A stretch of DNA of 52,182 bases from Thiobacillus sp. UBA3361 (GCA_002360535.1 DEQR01000021.1:1-52182), one strand, 5' to 3'; positions 1-9,795 are shown, counted from the stretch's first letter. The notes: generated by a model not told the origin, from the letters alone. Numbers and translations are program-made.

Positions 1-846
1 CACCGCGTCCCAGGCCAGGGGGCGGCCGGCGTCGCCGCCCAGCCCCAGGTCGGCCTCGGTCAGCACGCGGCCGTCCGCCTCCGCCACCAGGAAGGGGGCG
101 TCGCTCCACAGGGCGAGGAATTCACGATCGAAGCGGCCGGATTCGATGAGGACATGGGCCAGGCCCAGGGCCAGGGCGGCGTCGGTGCCGGGTTTCGGCC
201 GCAGCCAGAGGTCGGCGCCCGCTGCCAGGCCGGCCCGGCGCGGGTCCACCACGATCAGCTTCGCGCCGCGCTGGCGCGCCCGCTTGACCGCGGTGGCCTG
301 GGACAACCAGGAAGTGGCCGGGTTGAAGCCCCAGAGCAGGATGCAGCCGGTGTTTTCGTAGTCCGGCATGCCGATGCCCGCGCCCCAGGTGTAGGCCGGG
401 GCGAAGTCCTTGTGCCAGTTGCAGTTCTCGGTGGCGAACACCAGGTTGGGGCTGGCGCAAGCGTGGGCGAAGCGGTGGATCCAGGCGAAGCTGTCCGCCA
501 CCGCCGTGCCGCTCGGGGTGGCGACGCCGAAGGCCAGGGCCTGGGGGCCGTCCATCATGGCGGCGCGCATCTTGTCGGCCATCAGGTCCAGGGCCGCGTC
601 CCAGGAGAGGGGCTGCCAGCCCGGATCGGGGTCGCCCTTGGGCCGGGTGCGGCGCAGGGGCCGCAGGATGCGTTCCGGGGCGTAGACCGATTCCGGCGCG
701 GTCCGGGCCTTGACGCACAGGGCCTGGCCGGTCGGGTGGCCGGGGTCGGGGTCGACCCGGGTCAGCACGCCGTCCTCCACCCGGCCCACGCAGCCGCAGC
801 GGGAGACACACAGGGCGCAGTAGCCCCGGCGCAGTTCCACGCTCAC
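1..846 (-). CDS. Molybdopterin-dependent oxidoreductase, N-terminal part (cut by window edge)
   Basis: Catalytic subunit of the DMSO-reductase/formate dehydrogenase superfamily; 282 residues are visible and the gene runs out of the window. The N-terminus has a [4Fe-4S] motif C10-x2-C13-x3-C17-x26-C44, and an MGD-binding Rossmann part follows (LLWGFNPATS near 171-179, IVVDPRRAG near 198-206). Cys142 in ENCNWHKD sits where the Mo-ligating Cys/Sec/Ser is expected. There is no Tat signal before the cluster, so the protein may be cytoplasmic or rely on a partner. I chose the GTG at 846 because AGGAGG lies 8 nt upstream. It is the last visible gene of the minus-strand set behind the sigma-54 promoter at 2352-2367. 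The substrate cannot be told from this part. Confidence 0.85.
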   Translation of the reverse strand, partial: MSVELRRGYCALCVSRCGCVGRVEDGVLTRVDPDPGHPTGQALCVKARTAPESVYAPERILRPLRRTRPKGDPDPGWQPLSWDAALDLMADKMRAAMMDGPQALAFGVATPSGTAVADSFAWIHRFAHACASPNLVFATENCNWHKDFAPAYTWGAGIGMPDYENTGCILLWGFNPATSWLSQATAVKRARQRGAKLIVVDPRRAGLAAGADLWLRPKPGTDAALALGLAHVLIESGRFDREFLALWSDAPFLVAEADGRVLTEADLGLGGDAGRPLAWDAV

Positions 847-954
847 TGGACTACCCTCCTGTCACTGCGGGACATCCTCCCCGGGGGAGGGAGAGCGCCT
901 CCTTCGGACGGCCGGGCGGGGACGCTCACGACCGACTCCCCGGACATCGAGTCG

Positions 955-1887
955 TTACAGGCCGTAGACCTCGGCCACGCCGGTGCCTGCCAGGCGGTCG
1001 AAATAGCGGGCGCGGTAGTAGTGGCGCTTGTGGCCGGCGTCGTCGGTGAAGGCGGCGCGGTCGTGCAGCACGTTGTTGCTCACCAGGCCCATGCCGGATT
1101 CCAGGCGGCCGCGGTAGAGGTAGGGCGAGCCGCCGTCGAACAGCCCTTGCAGGCAGGCCAGGGCCTCCCGGCTGAGCGGGTCGTCGGCCCAGATGACGTT
1201 GTTGACGCGGATGGTGTAGCGCATGTGCAGGTTGCCGGCCGGGGTGATGCCGAACACCGGGCCGGCTTCTTCTTGCCGGGCCACCGTGCCACCCTCGTCG
1301 ATGCGCGCCGGGATGGTCATGGCCTTGGGCGCCATGAGGGCGCGGATGTAATCCGGGTTCTTTTCGCGCAGGAGGATATAGGCGATCTCATGATCCATCA
1401 GGGCGTTCTCGCCGCCGCTGGCGGCCTGCTGCACCACGTGCAGGTTGAGGGCGTGGATCTGCTTGGCCGCGGTGTTGTAGTAGCCGTCGGTGTGCCAGTT
1501 GATGGCGCGGTTGGTGTAGGGGATGTAGTGCTGGCGGACGCCCTCGTCCCGAACCGTCAGCGAGGTGAGGCCGGTCTCGTCGGCCAGCCAGTTCTTGTTG
1601 ATGTCCTGCAAGCCGAAGCGGCGCCCGAGGGAGAGGGGGATCTCCGGGTCCGGGTCGGCGCCGGTCTTGCCGGCGTAGAGCGCCATGTTGGCCTTGCGGC
1701 AGCGCGCCAGCAGGGCGTCGTGCTCGCGCTGGGTGAGTTTGCGGGGGTCGTCGATCTCCACCACCAGGTCGCCCAGGCCGGCGGGGTAGTCCTTCAGCTT
1801 GGCGTCGCGCCAGCGCTGGTACAGGGCGTCGTCGTCGAGGGCGAAGGGGCTGGGGACGGGTCTGGATTGCTGCAACGGCTGGTTCAT
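955..1887 (-). CDS. TauD/TfdA-family Fe(II)/2-oxoglutarate dioxygenase
   Basis: A 310-residue cytoplasmic oxygenase of the clavaminate synthase/TauD fold, which couples 2-oxoglutarate decarboxylation to hydroxylation of a small substrate. The metal facial triad is visible as H132-x-D134 (in INWHTDGYYN) and a distal H275 (VLHDRAAF), with Arg residues near 291-293 suited to binding the 2OG carboxylate. An upstream ATG at 1965 would add 26 low-complexity residues; I chose 1887 because GGAG lies 8 nt before it. It sits between the small exported protein and the molybdo-oxidoreductase, probably co-transcribed (gaps 155 and 108 nt). The substrate is unknown; taurine is not implied, since no sulfonate transporter is nearby. 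Confidence 0.85.
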   Translation of the reverse strand: MNQPLQQSRPVPSPFALDDDALYQRWRDAKLKDYPAGLGDLVVEIDDPRKLTQREHDALLARCRKANMALYAGKTGADPDPEIPLSLGRRFGLQDINKNWLADETGLTSLTVRDEGVRQHYIPYTNRAINWHTDGYYNTAAKQIHALNLHVVQQAASGGENALMDHEIAYILLREKNPDYIRALMAPKAMTIPARIDEGGTVARQEEAGPVFGITPAGNLHMRYTIRVNNVIWADDPLSREALACLQGLFDGGSPYLYRGRLESGMGLVSNNVLHDRAAFTDDAGHKRHYYRARYFDRLAGTGVAEVYGL

Positions 1888-2042
1888 GGGCGGACTCCGG
1901 CGAAGAGATGGATGCGAGGTGGTTTGCCAGCCCGGCAGTCTAGGGGTTCGCCCTGGTGCGCTCATTGATCAAAGACAAGCGCCGCCGCGCGCCCTGGGCG
2001 TGTATCCGCCCGTGACCGGCGCGCGGCGGCCGCGGGTTGACA

Positions 2043-2303
2043 TCAATCAACCCGGCGAACGTGGGCGGCGGCGCCGGGGCGTTGCGTCAGGCTCGCCAGC
2101 CTGTCCGTGCTTGCCGTGCCGTACAGGGCGGCCTGGATGGCATCGGCCAGGGCGTCTTCCTCGGCCAGGGCCGGACGGATTTCCTGAGCGGCGGGTTCGC
2201 GCACCAGGTCTCGTTCGAAGCTCAATTGCAGGGGATCCTGGTTATCGGCGGCGACGGCCAAGGCGGGCAGAAGGGCGGCAGTGAGGGCAAGGATGAGTTT
2301 CAT
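2043..2303 (-). CDS. Small exported protein of unknown function
   Basis: 86 residues starting MKLILALTAALLPALAVAA, a clean Sec signal peptide cleaved after AVAA, leaving a mature protein of about 67 mostly polar helical residues. I do not recognise a family. ATG 2303 is preceded by GGAG; an upstream ATG at 2342 would destroy the signal peptide. It is the first gene downstream of the predicted sigma-54 promoter, which suggests it is made with the dioxygenase and molybdo-enzyme. Confidence 0.65.
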   Translation of the reverse strand: MKLILALTAALLPALAVAADNQDPLQLSFERDLVREPAAQEIRPALAEEDALADAIQAALYGTASTDRLASLTQRPGAAAHVRRVD

Positions 2304-2351
2304 GCGGGGTCTCCGGTAAGAAAACAATGAGTGAACAGGCAAGTCTGACTA

Positions 2352-2367
2352 TGCACATACCGTGCCA
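2352..2367 (-). promoter_or_regulatory. Sigma-54 (RpoN) promoter
   Basis: On the minus strand it reads TGGCACGGTATGTGCA. The invariant GG and GC are exactly 10 nt apart and the -24 half TGGCACG is perfect; the -12 half is GTGCA instead of TTGCA. A start site about 12 nt beyond the GC would give a leader of about 38 nt before the ATG at 2303. A sigma-54 activator gene diverges just upstream. Confidence 0.7.
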
Positions 2368-2435
2368 TCCATGGATCCACCCTGATTCTGCGGCTTGCGG
2401 CCCCAATCTACGGGTTGAATGTGTCCACATTGAAC

Positions 2436-2458
2436 GTTAACATTGCGTTCGCATTAAC
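2436..2458. promoter_or_regulatory. Imperfect palindrome, candidate activator binding site
   Basis: GTTAAcattGCG and CGCATTAAC form an imperfect inverted repeat roughly 85-110 bp upstream of the predicted sigma-54 start, a normal distance for an enhancer. It lies 17 nt before the start of the activator gene, so it could also serve autoregulation. Assignment is by position only. Confidence 0.4.
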
Positions 2459-2474
2459 ACATTGACCCCCCCGA

Positions 2475-3839
<1,365 letters not shown>

Positions 3840-3845
3840 ACAGGT

Positions 3846-4295
3846 TCAGGGCGTGTCCGGCCGCCAGCCCGGATGGTCGAAGTAGACAGGGTATCGCGCC
3901 AGGGCCGCACGAACCCCGGCCAGACCGGCGGTTGCGGTCTCGGGCCTGGCCATGGCCTCGGCGCCCGCCAGCAGCTCGCCGATCAGGGCATGGAGCACGG
4001 TATCCGCCCTGGGCTCCAGGCGGCAGTTCGCCACCAGGGCGGCCACCTCCCCGTGGATGGCCTCGGCGGTCCGGCCGGGGTCGCCGGGTGCCGCCACCAG
4101 GGCCTGGATGCGCGTCATGCCTTGGCGCAGCTCGGCGTCGGTGGCCCATTTGCGGCCGTCGTCCAGGCTCAGGGCGGCGTGCCCGGCGTGGTCCGCGTGG
4201 CCGGCCGGCCCGCCATGCAGGTGCCACCCGGCGTAGACCGCCAGAACTGTGCCGAGCACGGCCACGAGAATCAGGGAACGTTTGAATGGCGTCAT
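3846..4295 (-). CDS. His-rich membrane-anchored periplasmic protein, unknown function
   Basis: 149 residues. One N-terminal transmembrane segment (about 7-24) is followed by a His-rich stretch WHLHGGPAGHADHAGHA that could bind metal, then a helical domain with one Cys (NCRLEPRAD). RBS AGAGGAT precedes ATG 4295. It ends convergently with the activator gene (6 nt apart) and follows the amidotransferase with a 21-nt gap, so it is the last gene of the radical SAM set. I do not recognise the family with certainty. Confidence 0.75.
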   Translation of the reverse strand: MTPFKRSLILVAVLGTVLAVYAGWHLHGGPAGHADHAGHAALSLDDGRKWATDAELRQGMTRIQALVAAPGDPGRTAEAIHGEVAALVANCRLEPRADTVLHALIGELLAGAEAMARPETATAGLAGVRAALARYPVYFDHPGWRPDTP

Positions 4296-4316
4296 GGTGC
4301 GATCCTCTCCGCCCGC

Positions 4317-5024
4317 CTACCAGGACAGCTGTTCCAGCCAGTCGGCCAGAAGGCCCGCGCTGGCTGCACGCAGGCCCGGCCCGAGCGCCTGGCTGCGCGC
4401 CCGCAGGGCGGGGATGTCGATGCCGGCGGCGGAGAGCTCGCCAGTGTGGCCGATCAGCCATTGCTCGATGCGGCGGCTGTCGGCCTCGGCGTGGAATTGC
4501 AGGGCCAGGGCGTTGCGCCCCAGGGCGAAGGCCTGGTTTGCGTAGACATCGGTGCTGGCAAGCAGGGTGGCGCCCGCGGGCAGGTCGAAGGTGTCGCCGT
4601 GCCAGTGCAGCACCGGCAGGCCGTCGAGGCGTCCGAGACAGGAGGCGTGGCCGGCCTCGGTCAGGCGCACCCCGCCCCAGCCGAGCTCCTTGCGCCCGCC
4701 CGGGTAGACCCGCGCCCCCAGGGCGGCGGCCATGAGCTGGGCGCCCAGGCAGATGCCCAGGGTGGGCCGGCCTGCGGCCAGGCGTTCCTTCAGCGCGGCC
4801 AGCTCGGTTTCCAGGAAGGGATAGCGGTCGGTCTCGTAGACGCCGATGGGGCCGCCCAGCACCACGGCCAGGTCGGCGTCGCGCAGGGGCGCAGCGAGAT
4901 CCTCGAGGCCGGCCTCGTGGTAGCGGAGGGTCCAGTCCGGTCCGGACAGGGGCTCGGCGAACAGGCCCAGGTCCTCGAAGGCCAGGTGGCGGATGATTTC
5001 GACGCGGCGGGGGGTGGCTTGCAT
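4317..5024 (-). CDS. Class I glutamine amidotransferase domain protein
   Basis: 235 residues of the GuaA-like GATase fold. The nucleophile Cys92 is in the elbow GICLGAQLMAAALG, and the His178/Glu180 pair is in LQFHAEAD, so the hydrolase triad is intact. These enzymes release ammonia from glutamine, or cleave gamma-glutamyl bonds in the stand-alone PuuD/YfeJ-like branch; no synthetase partner domain is fused. RBS GGAG lies 6 nt before ATG 5024. It lies 44 nt downstream of the radical SAM gene, so it may act in the same pathway, for example amidation or removal of a gamma-glutamyl group. Confidence 0.88.
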   Translation of the reverse strand: MQATPRRVEIIRHLAFEDLGLFAEPLSGPDWTLRYHEAGLEDLAAPLRDADLAVVLGGPIGVYETDRYPFLETELAALKERLAAGRPTLGICLGAQLMAAALGARVYPGGRKELGWGGVRLTEAGHASCLGRLDGLPVLHWHGDTFDLPAGATLLASTDVYANQAFALGRNALALQFHAEADSRRIEQWLIGHTGELSAAGIDIPALRARSQALGPGLRAASAGLLADWLEQLSW

Positions 5025-5068
5025 GGGTGCGCTCCTATTCGGGTGTTGCGGGCGTTTTGCTGCGTCCT

Positions 5069-6250
5069 TCAGGGCATGATTTCCACATATTCATAGACCT
5101 CCGCGCCCAGCAGCCGCTGGCGCGCCGGCACGGAAAGGTTCGCGAACCAGGCGTGGGGGTCGTGGCGGTCAATCTCTCGCCCCATGAAGCGGATCAGCTC
5201 GCAGATCGGCTCCACCACGTTGGCGCGGTAGCGCAGGTCGTTCTTCACGTAGCCCAGCCAGAGGTTCTTCATGCAGTTGCGGCGGCACCAGGAGAAGGCC
5301 TCGCAGCCTTCGCAGGGCATCTCCGGCGTGGGCTGCAAGGGGCTCCGCTTCAGCCAGTTGCCCTGGATCTCGCCCATCTGCATGGCGTGGGCGTACATCA
5401 TGTCCGGGCAGGGGTAGATCTGGCCGTTGGGCATGACGTTGATCAGGTGGGTGGAGACGCGGCACTGGGTGAGGCCGGCGTACAACTCGCGGCCGCGGTT
5501 GGGCAGCACCTTGTTGCGCACGATGCCCATGATCGGCACCAGTGGGTAGAGGCGGTCGCCGCGCGCGAAGAAGCGGTCGATCAGCTTGACCAGCACGGCC
5601 TTGCGCTTTTCCACCGCATCGCCGCCGTACATCTCGTCGGCGACGAACTGCCAGTAGACGTAGTCGATGGCCTCGATGGCGCTGGCCAGTTCGTCGAGCT
5701 CCTCGAAGGTGGTGTCGGCGTTGCCCCAGGTGACCCGCGCGGTGATCGTGCCGCCGACGCGCTCGTGGACGTGGTTCAGGTTGCGGATGACCTGGCGCCA
5801 GATGCCGCGCCCCCGGTAGCCGTCGGTGATGGCCTCGCCGCCGTCGATGGAGACCAGGATGTTGGAGAGCTTCGCCAGAACCCAGCCCGGCAGGTCGTCG
5901 AGCAGCGTGCCGTTGGTCTGGAGCTGGTAGCGGAATGCCGGGAAGCGGGCCATCACCGCCCGCATCATGTCCTGGTTCAGGGTCGGCTCGCCGCCGTAGA
6001 AGGTGACGTAGATCTCCTTGCCCTTCAGGTGGCTGTCGATGAAGGCGGCGAGTTGGTCGATGTCGTAGCCGAGTTCGGTCTGCGAGCCGAGCACCTCGCC
6101 CACCCCCAGCGAGCAGTAGGTGCACTTGAGGTTGCACTTGAGAGTGGTGAGCAGTTGCAGCTCAACGCGGTCGCCGACGATGGGGTCGGGGTCGGAAACG
6201 GGGGCGGTAATGGGGACGGACGGCGCGAAATGGATGGTTTGGGTGGACAT
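5069..6250 (-). CDS. Radical SAM enzyme with SPASM domain (peptide-maturase-like)
   Basis: 393 residues. The radical SAM cluster motif is C39-x3-C43-x2-C46 (CNLKCTYC) with the SAM-binding GGEP at 86-89. The C-terminal SPASM region carries C263, C281, C313, C316, C322, C326 and C350, enough for two auxiliary [4Fe-4S] clusters as in sactipeptide and other peptide-modifying maturases and in anaerobic sulfatase-maturating enzymes. No sulfatase is nearby. The RBS GGAG overlaps the stop codon of the small ORF upstream (3 nt apart), so the two are probably translationally coupled. The family subtype and substrate are not recognisable to me. Confidence 0.9.
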   Translation of the reverse strand: MSTQTIHFAPSVPITAPVSDPDPIVGDRVELQLLTTLKCNLKCTYCSLGVGEVLGSQTELGYDIDQLAAFIDSHLKGKEIYVTFYGGEPTLNQDMMRAVMARFPAFRYQLQTNGTLLDDLPGWVLAKLSNILVSIDGGEAITDGYRGRGIWRQVIRNLNHVHERVGGTITARVTWGNADTTFEELDELASAIEAIDYVYWQFVADEMYGGDAVEKRKAVLVKLIDRFFARGDRLYPLVPIMGIVRNKVLPNRGRELYAGLTQCRVSTHLINVMPNGQIYPCPDMMYAHAMQMGEIQGNWLKRSPLQPTPEMPCEGCEAFSWCRRNCMKNLWLGYVKNDLRYRANVVEPICELIRFMGREIDRHDPHAWFANLSVPARQRLLGAEVYEYVEIMP

Positions 6251-6253
6251 GCC

Positions 6254-6469
6254 TTACTCCGGAAACAGGAACGGGCCGCGGCGGGGTCCGCGGCGGCGAG
6301 TCGGACTGCTCGGGGAAGGCGGGGCGGTCTTGGGCTGGGCGGTGATGCCGCTGCGCAGCCAGTCGCAGATGGCGCGGTCGGGAGTGCGGTCGGGAAGGGA
6401 AAACATGGCCGGAGAATCTACATGCTGCTCCCGGCCAGGCCGATACCACCTTGTAGGTACGGCATACAT
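6254..6469 (-). CDS. Small Arg/Pro-rich ORF, candidate substrate peptide of the radical SAM enzyme
   Basis: 71 codons from ATG 6469 (GGAAGG 3 nt upstream), or 50 codons from ATG 6406. The likely body begins MFSLPDRTPDRAICDWLRSG and ends in a Ser/Pro/Arg-rich tail finishing RRGPRRGPFLFPE. Only 3 nt separate its stop from the radical SAM start, the usual layout of a precursor peptide and its maturase. The N-terminal half is acidic/helical like a leader and the tail is like a core with few residue types. No family is recognised, and the ORF could be a chance reading frame in GC-rich DNA; position is the main argument. Confidence 0.5.
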   Translation of the reverse strand: MYAVPTRWYRPGREQHVDSPAMFSLPDRTPDRAICDWLRSGITAQPKTAPPSPSSPTRRRGPRRGPFLFPE

Positions 6470-6599
6470 AGCCCTTCCGGTCGAGCTGCCACCCTCCGCT
6501 TGAGCTTAGGCAAGGAATAAACAAGGGCGTGGAGGGGCAGTACAAAAAACCTCACTCGGCCATTGTTGCCATCTGGGCCAGCGTGTTCTTGCTGGCAGG

Positions 6600-8090
6600 T
6601 CATGTAGTGCCTATAGCCTGATACAAAGCCACACTATCGGCTAAACGCTGGGCTTGAGCGGCGGCCAGGCCAATACGGGTCTGCTGGGCCTGTTGCTGGG
6701 CGACGAGTAGTTGTAGGTAGCTGGCCGCGCCGAACTGGTATTGCCGCTCCATCGAGTGCAGGGAATCCCGCGCGGCGGCGTCGGCGGCGGCTAGCGCGGC
6801 CAGCGTCTGGGCGTCGTTTTCCACGGCGCGCAGCGCATCGGCCACATCGCGTAGCGCCCCCAGCACCACGCCCTGGTAGTTGGCGGCGGCCGCGTCGAAG
6901 GCGGCCAGCGCGGCGCGCTTTTCCGCGGGCAGCCCCGGATTGAATAACGGCTGGGTCAGTTGCCCGAGCAGGCTCCACACCGCCGACCCGCTGCCGAACA
7001 GGGCGCCGCTGGTGAGCGCCTGGCTGCCGAGGCTGGCGCTCAGGTTGATCTGCGGATAAAGCCTGGCCACGGCCACGCCATAGTCGGCGTTGGCCGCGTG
7101 CAGCAGGGCCTCGGCGGCCTGGATGTCGGGGCGTCGGCGCGCCAGCTCGGAAGGCACGACGAGTGGCAGTTCAACCGGCAGGGAGAAGTCCGCCAGGGTG
7201 AATGCAGGTATTCCGCCCGCGCCCGGCGCGCGGCCGGCGAGTACGGCGAGCAGATGCTCGGCCTGCTGCATCTGTTTGCGCAATGCAGGCAACTGCGCCC
7301 GCGTCTGCTCTGCTTGGGTCTGCAACGCCAGCGCCTCGTCCGGCGTCGCCTGGCCGAGGCGCGCACGCTCGCGGGCCAGATGCACCTGTTCCTCCTGGAC
7401 CTTCAGGATGGCGGCGGTGGCCTCGATCTGGTCGGCGAGCCTGGCCCGGGTGATGGCGGCCGTGGCGATGTTGCCGGCCAGGGTCAGGCGGGCAGACTCC
7501 AACTCAAAGCGGCGGAAGTCGGAGCGGGCGGCCAGGGCCTCCAGGGCGCGGCGGTTGCCGCCAGCGAGATCAAGGTTGTAATGCACGCCGACGCTGGCGT
7601 TGAAGAGGCTGAATTCGCGCGCATCGCCCGCAAGGCCCTGGGCGCTCGGACTCATGCGCTGGCGCTGGGCGCCGAGCCCCGCATCCACCTGCGGATATTG
7701 CGTCGATCCGGCCTGCGCGGCATGGAGCTCCCGCGCCTGGCGCAGGGCGGCCTGCGCGGCGGCAAGCGAGGGGTTGGCATTGAGCGCCGATTCGATCAGC
7801 GCATCGAGCTCCGCGGATTTCAGGTTTCGCCACCACTGGGCATCGGCCGCCATGCCATCGACCAGGCGCTGGGCCTCGCCCAGCCGCACAGCGGCGGATT
7901 CGGTCTGGGCGGCGACCGGCGTCGCCGTGTAACCCGCCACCTCCGGCGCGGACGGACGCTTGAAGTCCGGTCCCGCGGCACAGCCGGCGAGCCCCAAGAT
8001 CAGGGCCCATGTCGCGACTGTCCGGAGATGGGGCCGGCCGGTTTCGATGGGATCGGCACCCGGGCCGGGTTTCGTCTCAAGGTTTGCCAT
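6600..8090 (-). CDS. Outer-membrane efflux lipoprotein (NodT/TolC-like)
   Basis: 496 residues, the outer-membrane channel of a tripartite exporter. The N-terminus has a lipoprotein signal with lipobox LAGC (Cys37), then two OEP repeats; typical signatures are GAQRQRMSPS, the coiled-coil region around LARERARLGQATPDEALALQTQAEQ (quoted in part: LGQATPDEALALQ) and PELARRRPDIQAAEALL-like RRPDIQAAEALLHAAN. ATG 8090 overlaps the end of the cytochrome c' gene by 14 nt; the reading frame stays open upstream but only by shadowing that gene. It closes the operon that starts with TetR at 15372 and should pair with the HlyD and ABC proteins there rather than with an RND pump, since none is present. Confidence 0.9.
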   Translation of the reverse strand: MANLETKPGPGADPIETGRPHLRTVATWALILGLAGCAAGPDFKRPSAPEVAGYTATPVAAQTESAAVRLGEAQRLVDGMAADAQWWRNLKSAELDALIESALNANPSLAAAQAALRQARELHAAQAGSTQYPQVDAGLGAQRQRMSPSAQGLAGDAREFSLFNASVGVHYNLDLAGGNRRALEALAARSDFRRFELESARLTLAGNIATAAITRARLADQIEATAAILKVQEEQVHLARERARLGQATPDEALALQTQAEQTRAQLPALRKQMQQAEHLLAVLAGRAPGAGGIPAFTLADFSLPVELPLVVPSELARRRPDIQAAEALLHAANADYGVAVARLYPQINLSASLGSQALTSGALFGSGSAVWSLLGQLTQPLFNPGLPAEKRAALAAFDAAAANYQGVVLGALRDVADALRAVENDAQTLAALAAADAAARDSLHSMERQYQFGAASYLQLLVAQQQAQQTRIGLAAAQAQRLADSVALYQAIGTT

Positions 8091-8541
8091 AAAAGTGCTC
8101 CATGAACGGCTTGCGGAAGTTTTGATGACAGGCCAGGCAACTGTTCTGTAGCGCCGCGAAGGAAGCAATGACGGATTGACCGTCACCGCGCTTGGCCGCC
8201 TGTTCCAAGGCCCTTGCTGCTTGGTGGGTCTGTTCGTCGAATCGCTTGAACCGGCCGGCGTCGCTCCCGACGAAGCCGAGAATGCGCATTTTCTCCCCCA
8301 AGGGCGGTTGCGGATGCTCGGCGATGTGCGGCGCGGTATCGGTAACCCGCACCTAATCCTCGCGGGAGATGGCATCGATTACCACCTGCATGTTCTTCCC
8401 GAGTTCCCGCATGATCCGGCGCAGTTCCATCGGCTCAGCCGTGGTATTCCCGTCAGCCCAGGCCTGTGCGCCGATCGTTGCCATGGTCGCGCCAAAGATC
8501 GCGGTAGCGACGATATTCCCGTGTATGAGTTTGTGTTGCAT
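8077..8541 (-). pseudogene. Cytochrome c' (class II c-type cytochrome) interrupted by in-frame TAG
   Basis: The frame runs from ATG 8541 (RBS GGAGG) to 8077 and would give 154 residues: a Sec signal peptide (to AQAWA), the four-helix domain and a C-terminal heme site CLACH. A TAG at 8353-8355 splits it after AISRED. Both halves are in the same frame with no indel. The family usually has Trp here (SREDW), so one TGG-to-TAG change explains it. The heme site lies after the stop, so without readthrough no holo-protein is made. Cytochromes c' bind NO and act in the periplasm. The operon continues on both sides, so loss seems recent. Confidence 0.8.
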
Positions 8542-8598
8542 GAAAACCTCCAGGTCCTGTTTCGGTAAAACGGCTTGTCGCATGGTCAGGCATTGCCC

Positions 8599-9795
8599 TT
8601 AGAACTCGACGCTCAGGGCGACGGAGCCGTAAGCCTGATTCGTGCCTTGCTCCTCAAACTCGCGCGTGCGGTAAACGCGCATCACGGCCAACCTGACGCC
8701 ATGCCCTGCCAGAATGCCCTGAGCGCTGACACCCACCGCCACCTGGGCAACCCACGGCTGGCGCGTGACACTGTGGCTGGACCGAAAGAGGTTGCCGTCG
8801 AGGGAAAAATCGTAGGCGACAGCCTTCGCTTCCACGATCCCGAAGAGGTGAACGCCGGGGCGCGGCCGACTGGCGGCCGGGACGGAATCGCTGGGCTTGC
8901 CGTGGATGGAGGCGGCCGATGGCGGGCGGTTCTCGGCGCCCGGCCGGATGGGATAGCTTCCGAAATCATTCGGCAGATTCCAGCCGAGGCGACCCTCGAT
9001 GCCCAACGTGGCCGAGGTCTCGATGTTGCCGAGCCTGAGCCCCACCGAACGTATCGAATCAGCGGAGAAGCCTGGAATGATTGCCCCGGCCCCACGAAAT
9101 GCCCTGAATTTGCGGTCCATCGCTACCTGAAAGGCAGGCTCGTTTTCCAACTGATGGTCCCAGCCGAGGAACCTGTCGATGTTCCGCGCATCGTGCACCA
9201 GGTTCTGGGTTTGCTCCGCGAGCGACCAAGGGCCGATCACGCCGAGCGTGACCTCGCGCGTGTCGAGCATTTCCTGATTCAACGCGGGTTTGTGTTTTCG
9301 CCGGTTCCATGCCAATCCCATGTAGAGCAGGCCCGCGTAGGGCCGATCGTCGGGGATCAGGTCGGTTCGGGTGTAATCCTCCGGGGTGTACATGGACTGG
9401 CCGAATCGGACCACCACGTTCTGCGTGGCCGCGGCATCCTTCGCATCGGCCCAGAATCCGGGGTTCATGAACTGGATGAGTTGCGCGTGCAGCCGGATCG
9501 GCGCCGGGAAGCACTCGGGCCTCGGCCTGCCCGGGATGTCGTGGGAAATCAGGGTGAACGCCACGCCATTGGTGTAGTTCTGGTCGGTGCCGGTGAATAG
9601 GTCGTTTTCCAGCCTCGCCGTGCCGCCGCGGAATCGGAGTGTTTCGTCCACGGCGCAATCCCCGGCGCCGACCGCGCCTTCGTTGACGGCTTGCGCCAAG
9701 GCCGGCGAGGGAAGGAGAGCACTCATCGCCAGCGCCAGCATCGAAAGGATGGAGAAGCAGGGGAACGGCGTGTGCGGCAGATAATGGCCCTTCAT
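8599..9795 (-). CDS. LpxR-type lipid A deacylase (DUF2219), outer membrane
   Basis: 398 residues with a Sec signal peptide ending ALAQA. Family hallmarks: NDLFTGTDQNYTNGV near the mature N-terminus, DDRPYAGLLYMG, the EVTLGVIGPWSLAEQTQNLVH region (LGVIGPWSLAEQTQ) with the catalytic-type His, and GWDHQLENEPA. LpxR is a 12-strand beta-barrel that removes the 3'-acyloxyacyl chain of lipid A. This copy is longer than the roughly 320-residue Salmonella protein, with an inserted Pro/Ser/Arg-rich loop. The start overlaps the stop of the upstream gene by ATGA. Deacylase activity here is inference; the barrel family call is firm. Confidence 0.85.
   Translation of the reverse strand: MKGHYLPHTPFPCFSILSMLALAMSALLPSPALAQAVNEGAVGAGDCAVDETLRFRGGTARLENDLFTGTDQNYTNGVAFTLISHDIPGRPRPECFPAPIRLHAQLIQFMNPGFWADAKDAAATQNVVVRFGQSMYTPEDYTRTDLIPDDRPYAGLLYMGLAWNRRKHKPALNQEMLDTREVTLGVIGPWSLAEQTQNLVHDARNIDRFLGWDHQLENEPAFQVAMDRKFRAFRGAGAIIPGFSADSIRSVGLRLGNIETSATLGIEGRLGWNLPNDFGSYPIRPGAENRPPSAASIHGKPSDSVPAASRPRPGVHLFGIVEAKAVAYDFSLDGNLFRSSHSVTRQPWVAQVAVGVSAQGILAGHGVRLAVMRVYRTREFEEQGTNQAYGSVALSVEF

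Noticed and set aside
154..1968. 604-codon plus-strand open frame
   Set aside because: It is the opposite-strand shadow of the molybdo-enzyme and dioxygenase genes; composition is Gly/Val/Ala/Gln-rich with no motif and no RBS.
5027..6520. 497-codon plus-strand open frame over the radical SAM gene
   Set aside because: Antisense of a gene with clear Cys motifs; translated text is low-complexity His/Val/Gln-rich as expected for a shadow in GC-rich DNA.
6577..6596. Hairpin GCCAGC/GCTGGC after the efflux lipoprotein gene as terminator
   Set aside because: No T-run follows on the minus strand, so an intrinsic terminator is not supported.
6960..8105. 381-codon plus-strand frame over the efflux lipoprotein
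   Set aside because: Shadow; the minus strand has lipobox and OEP repeats.
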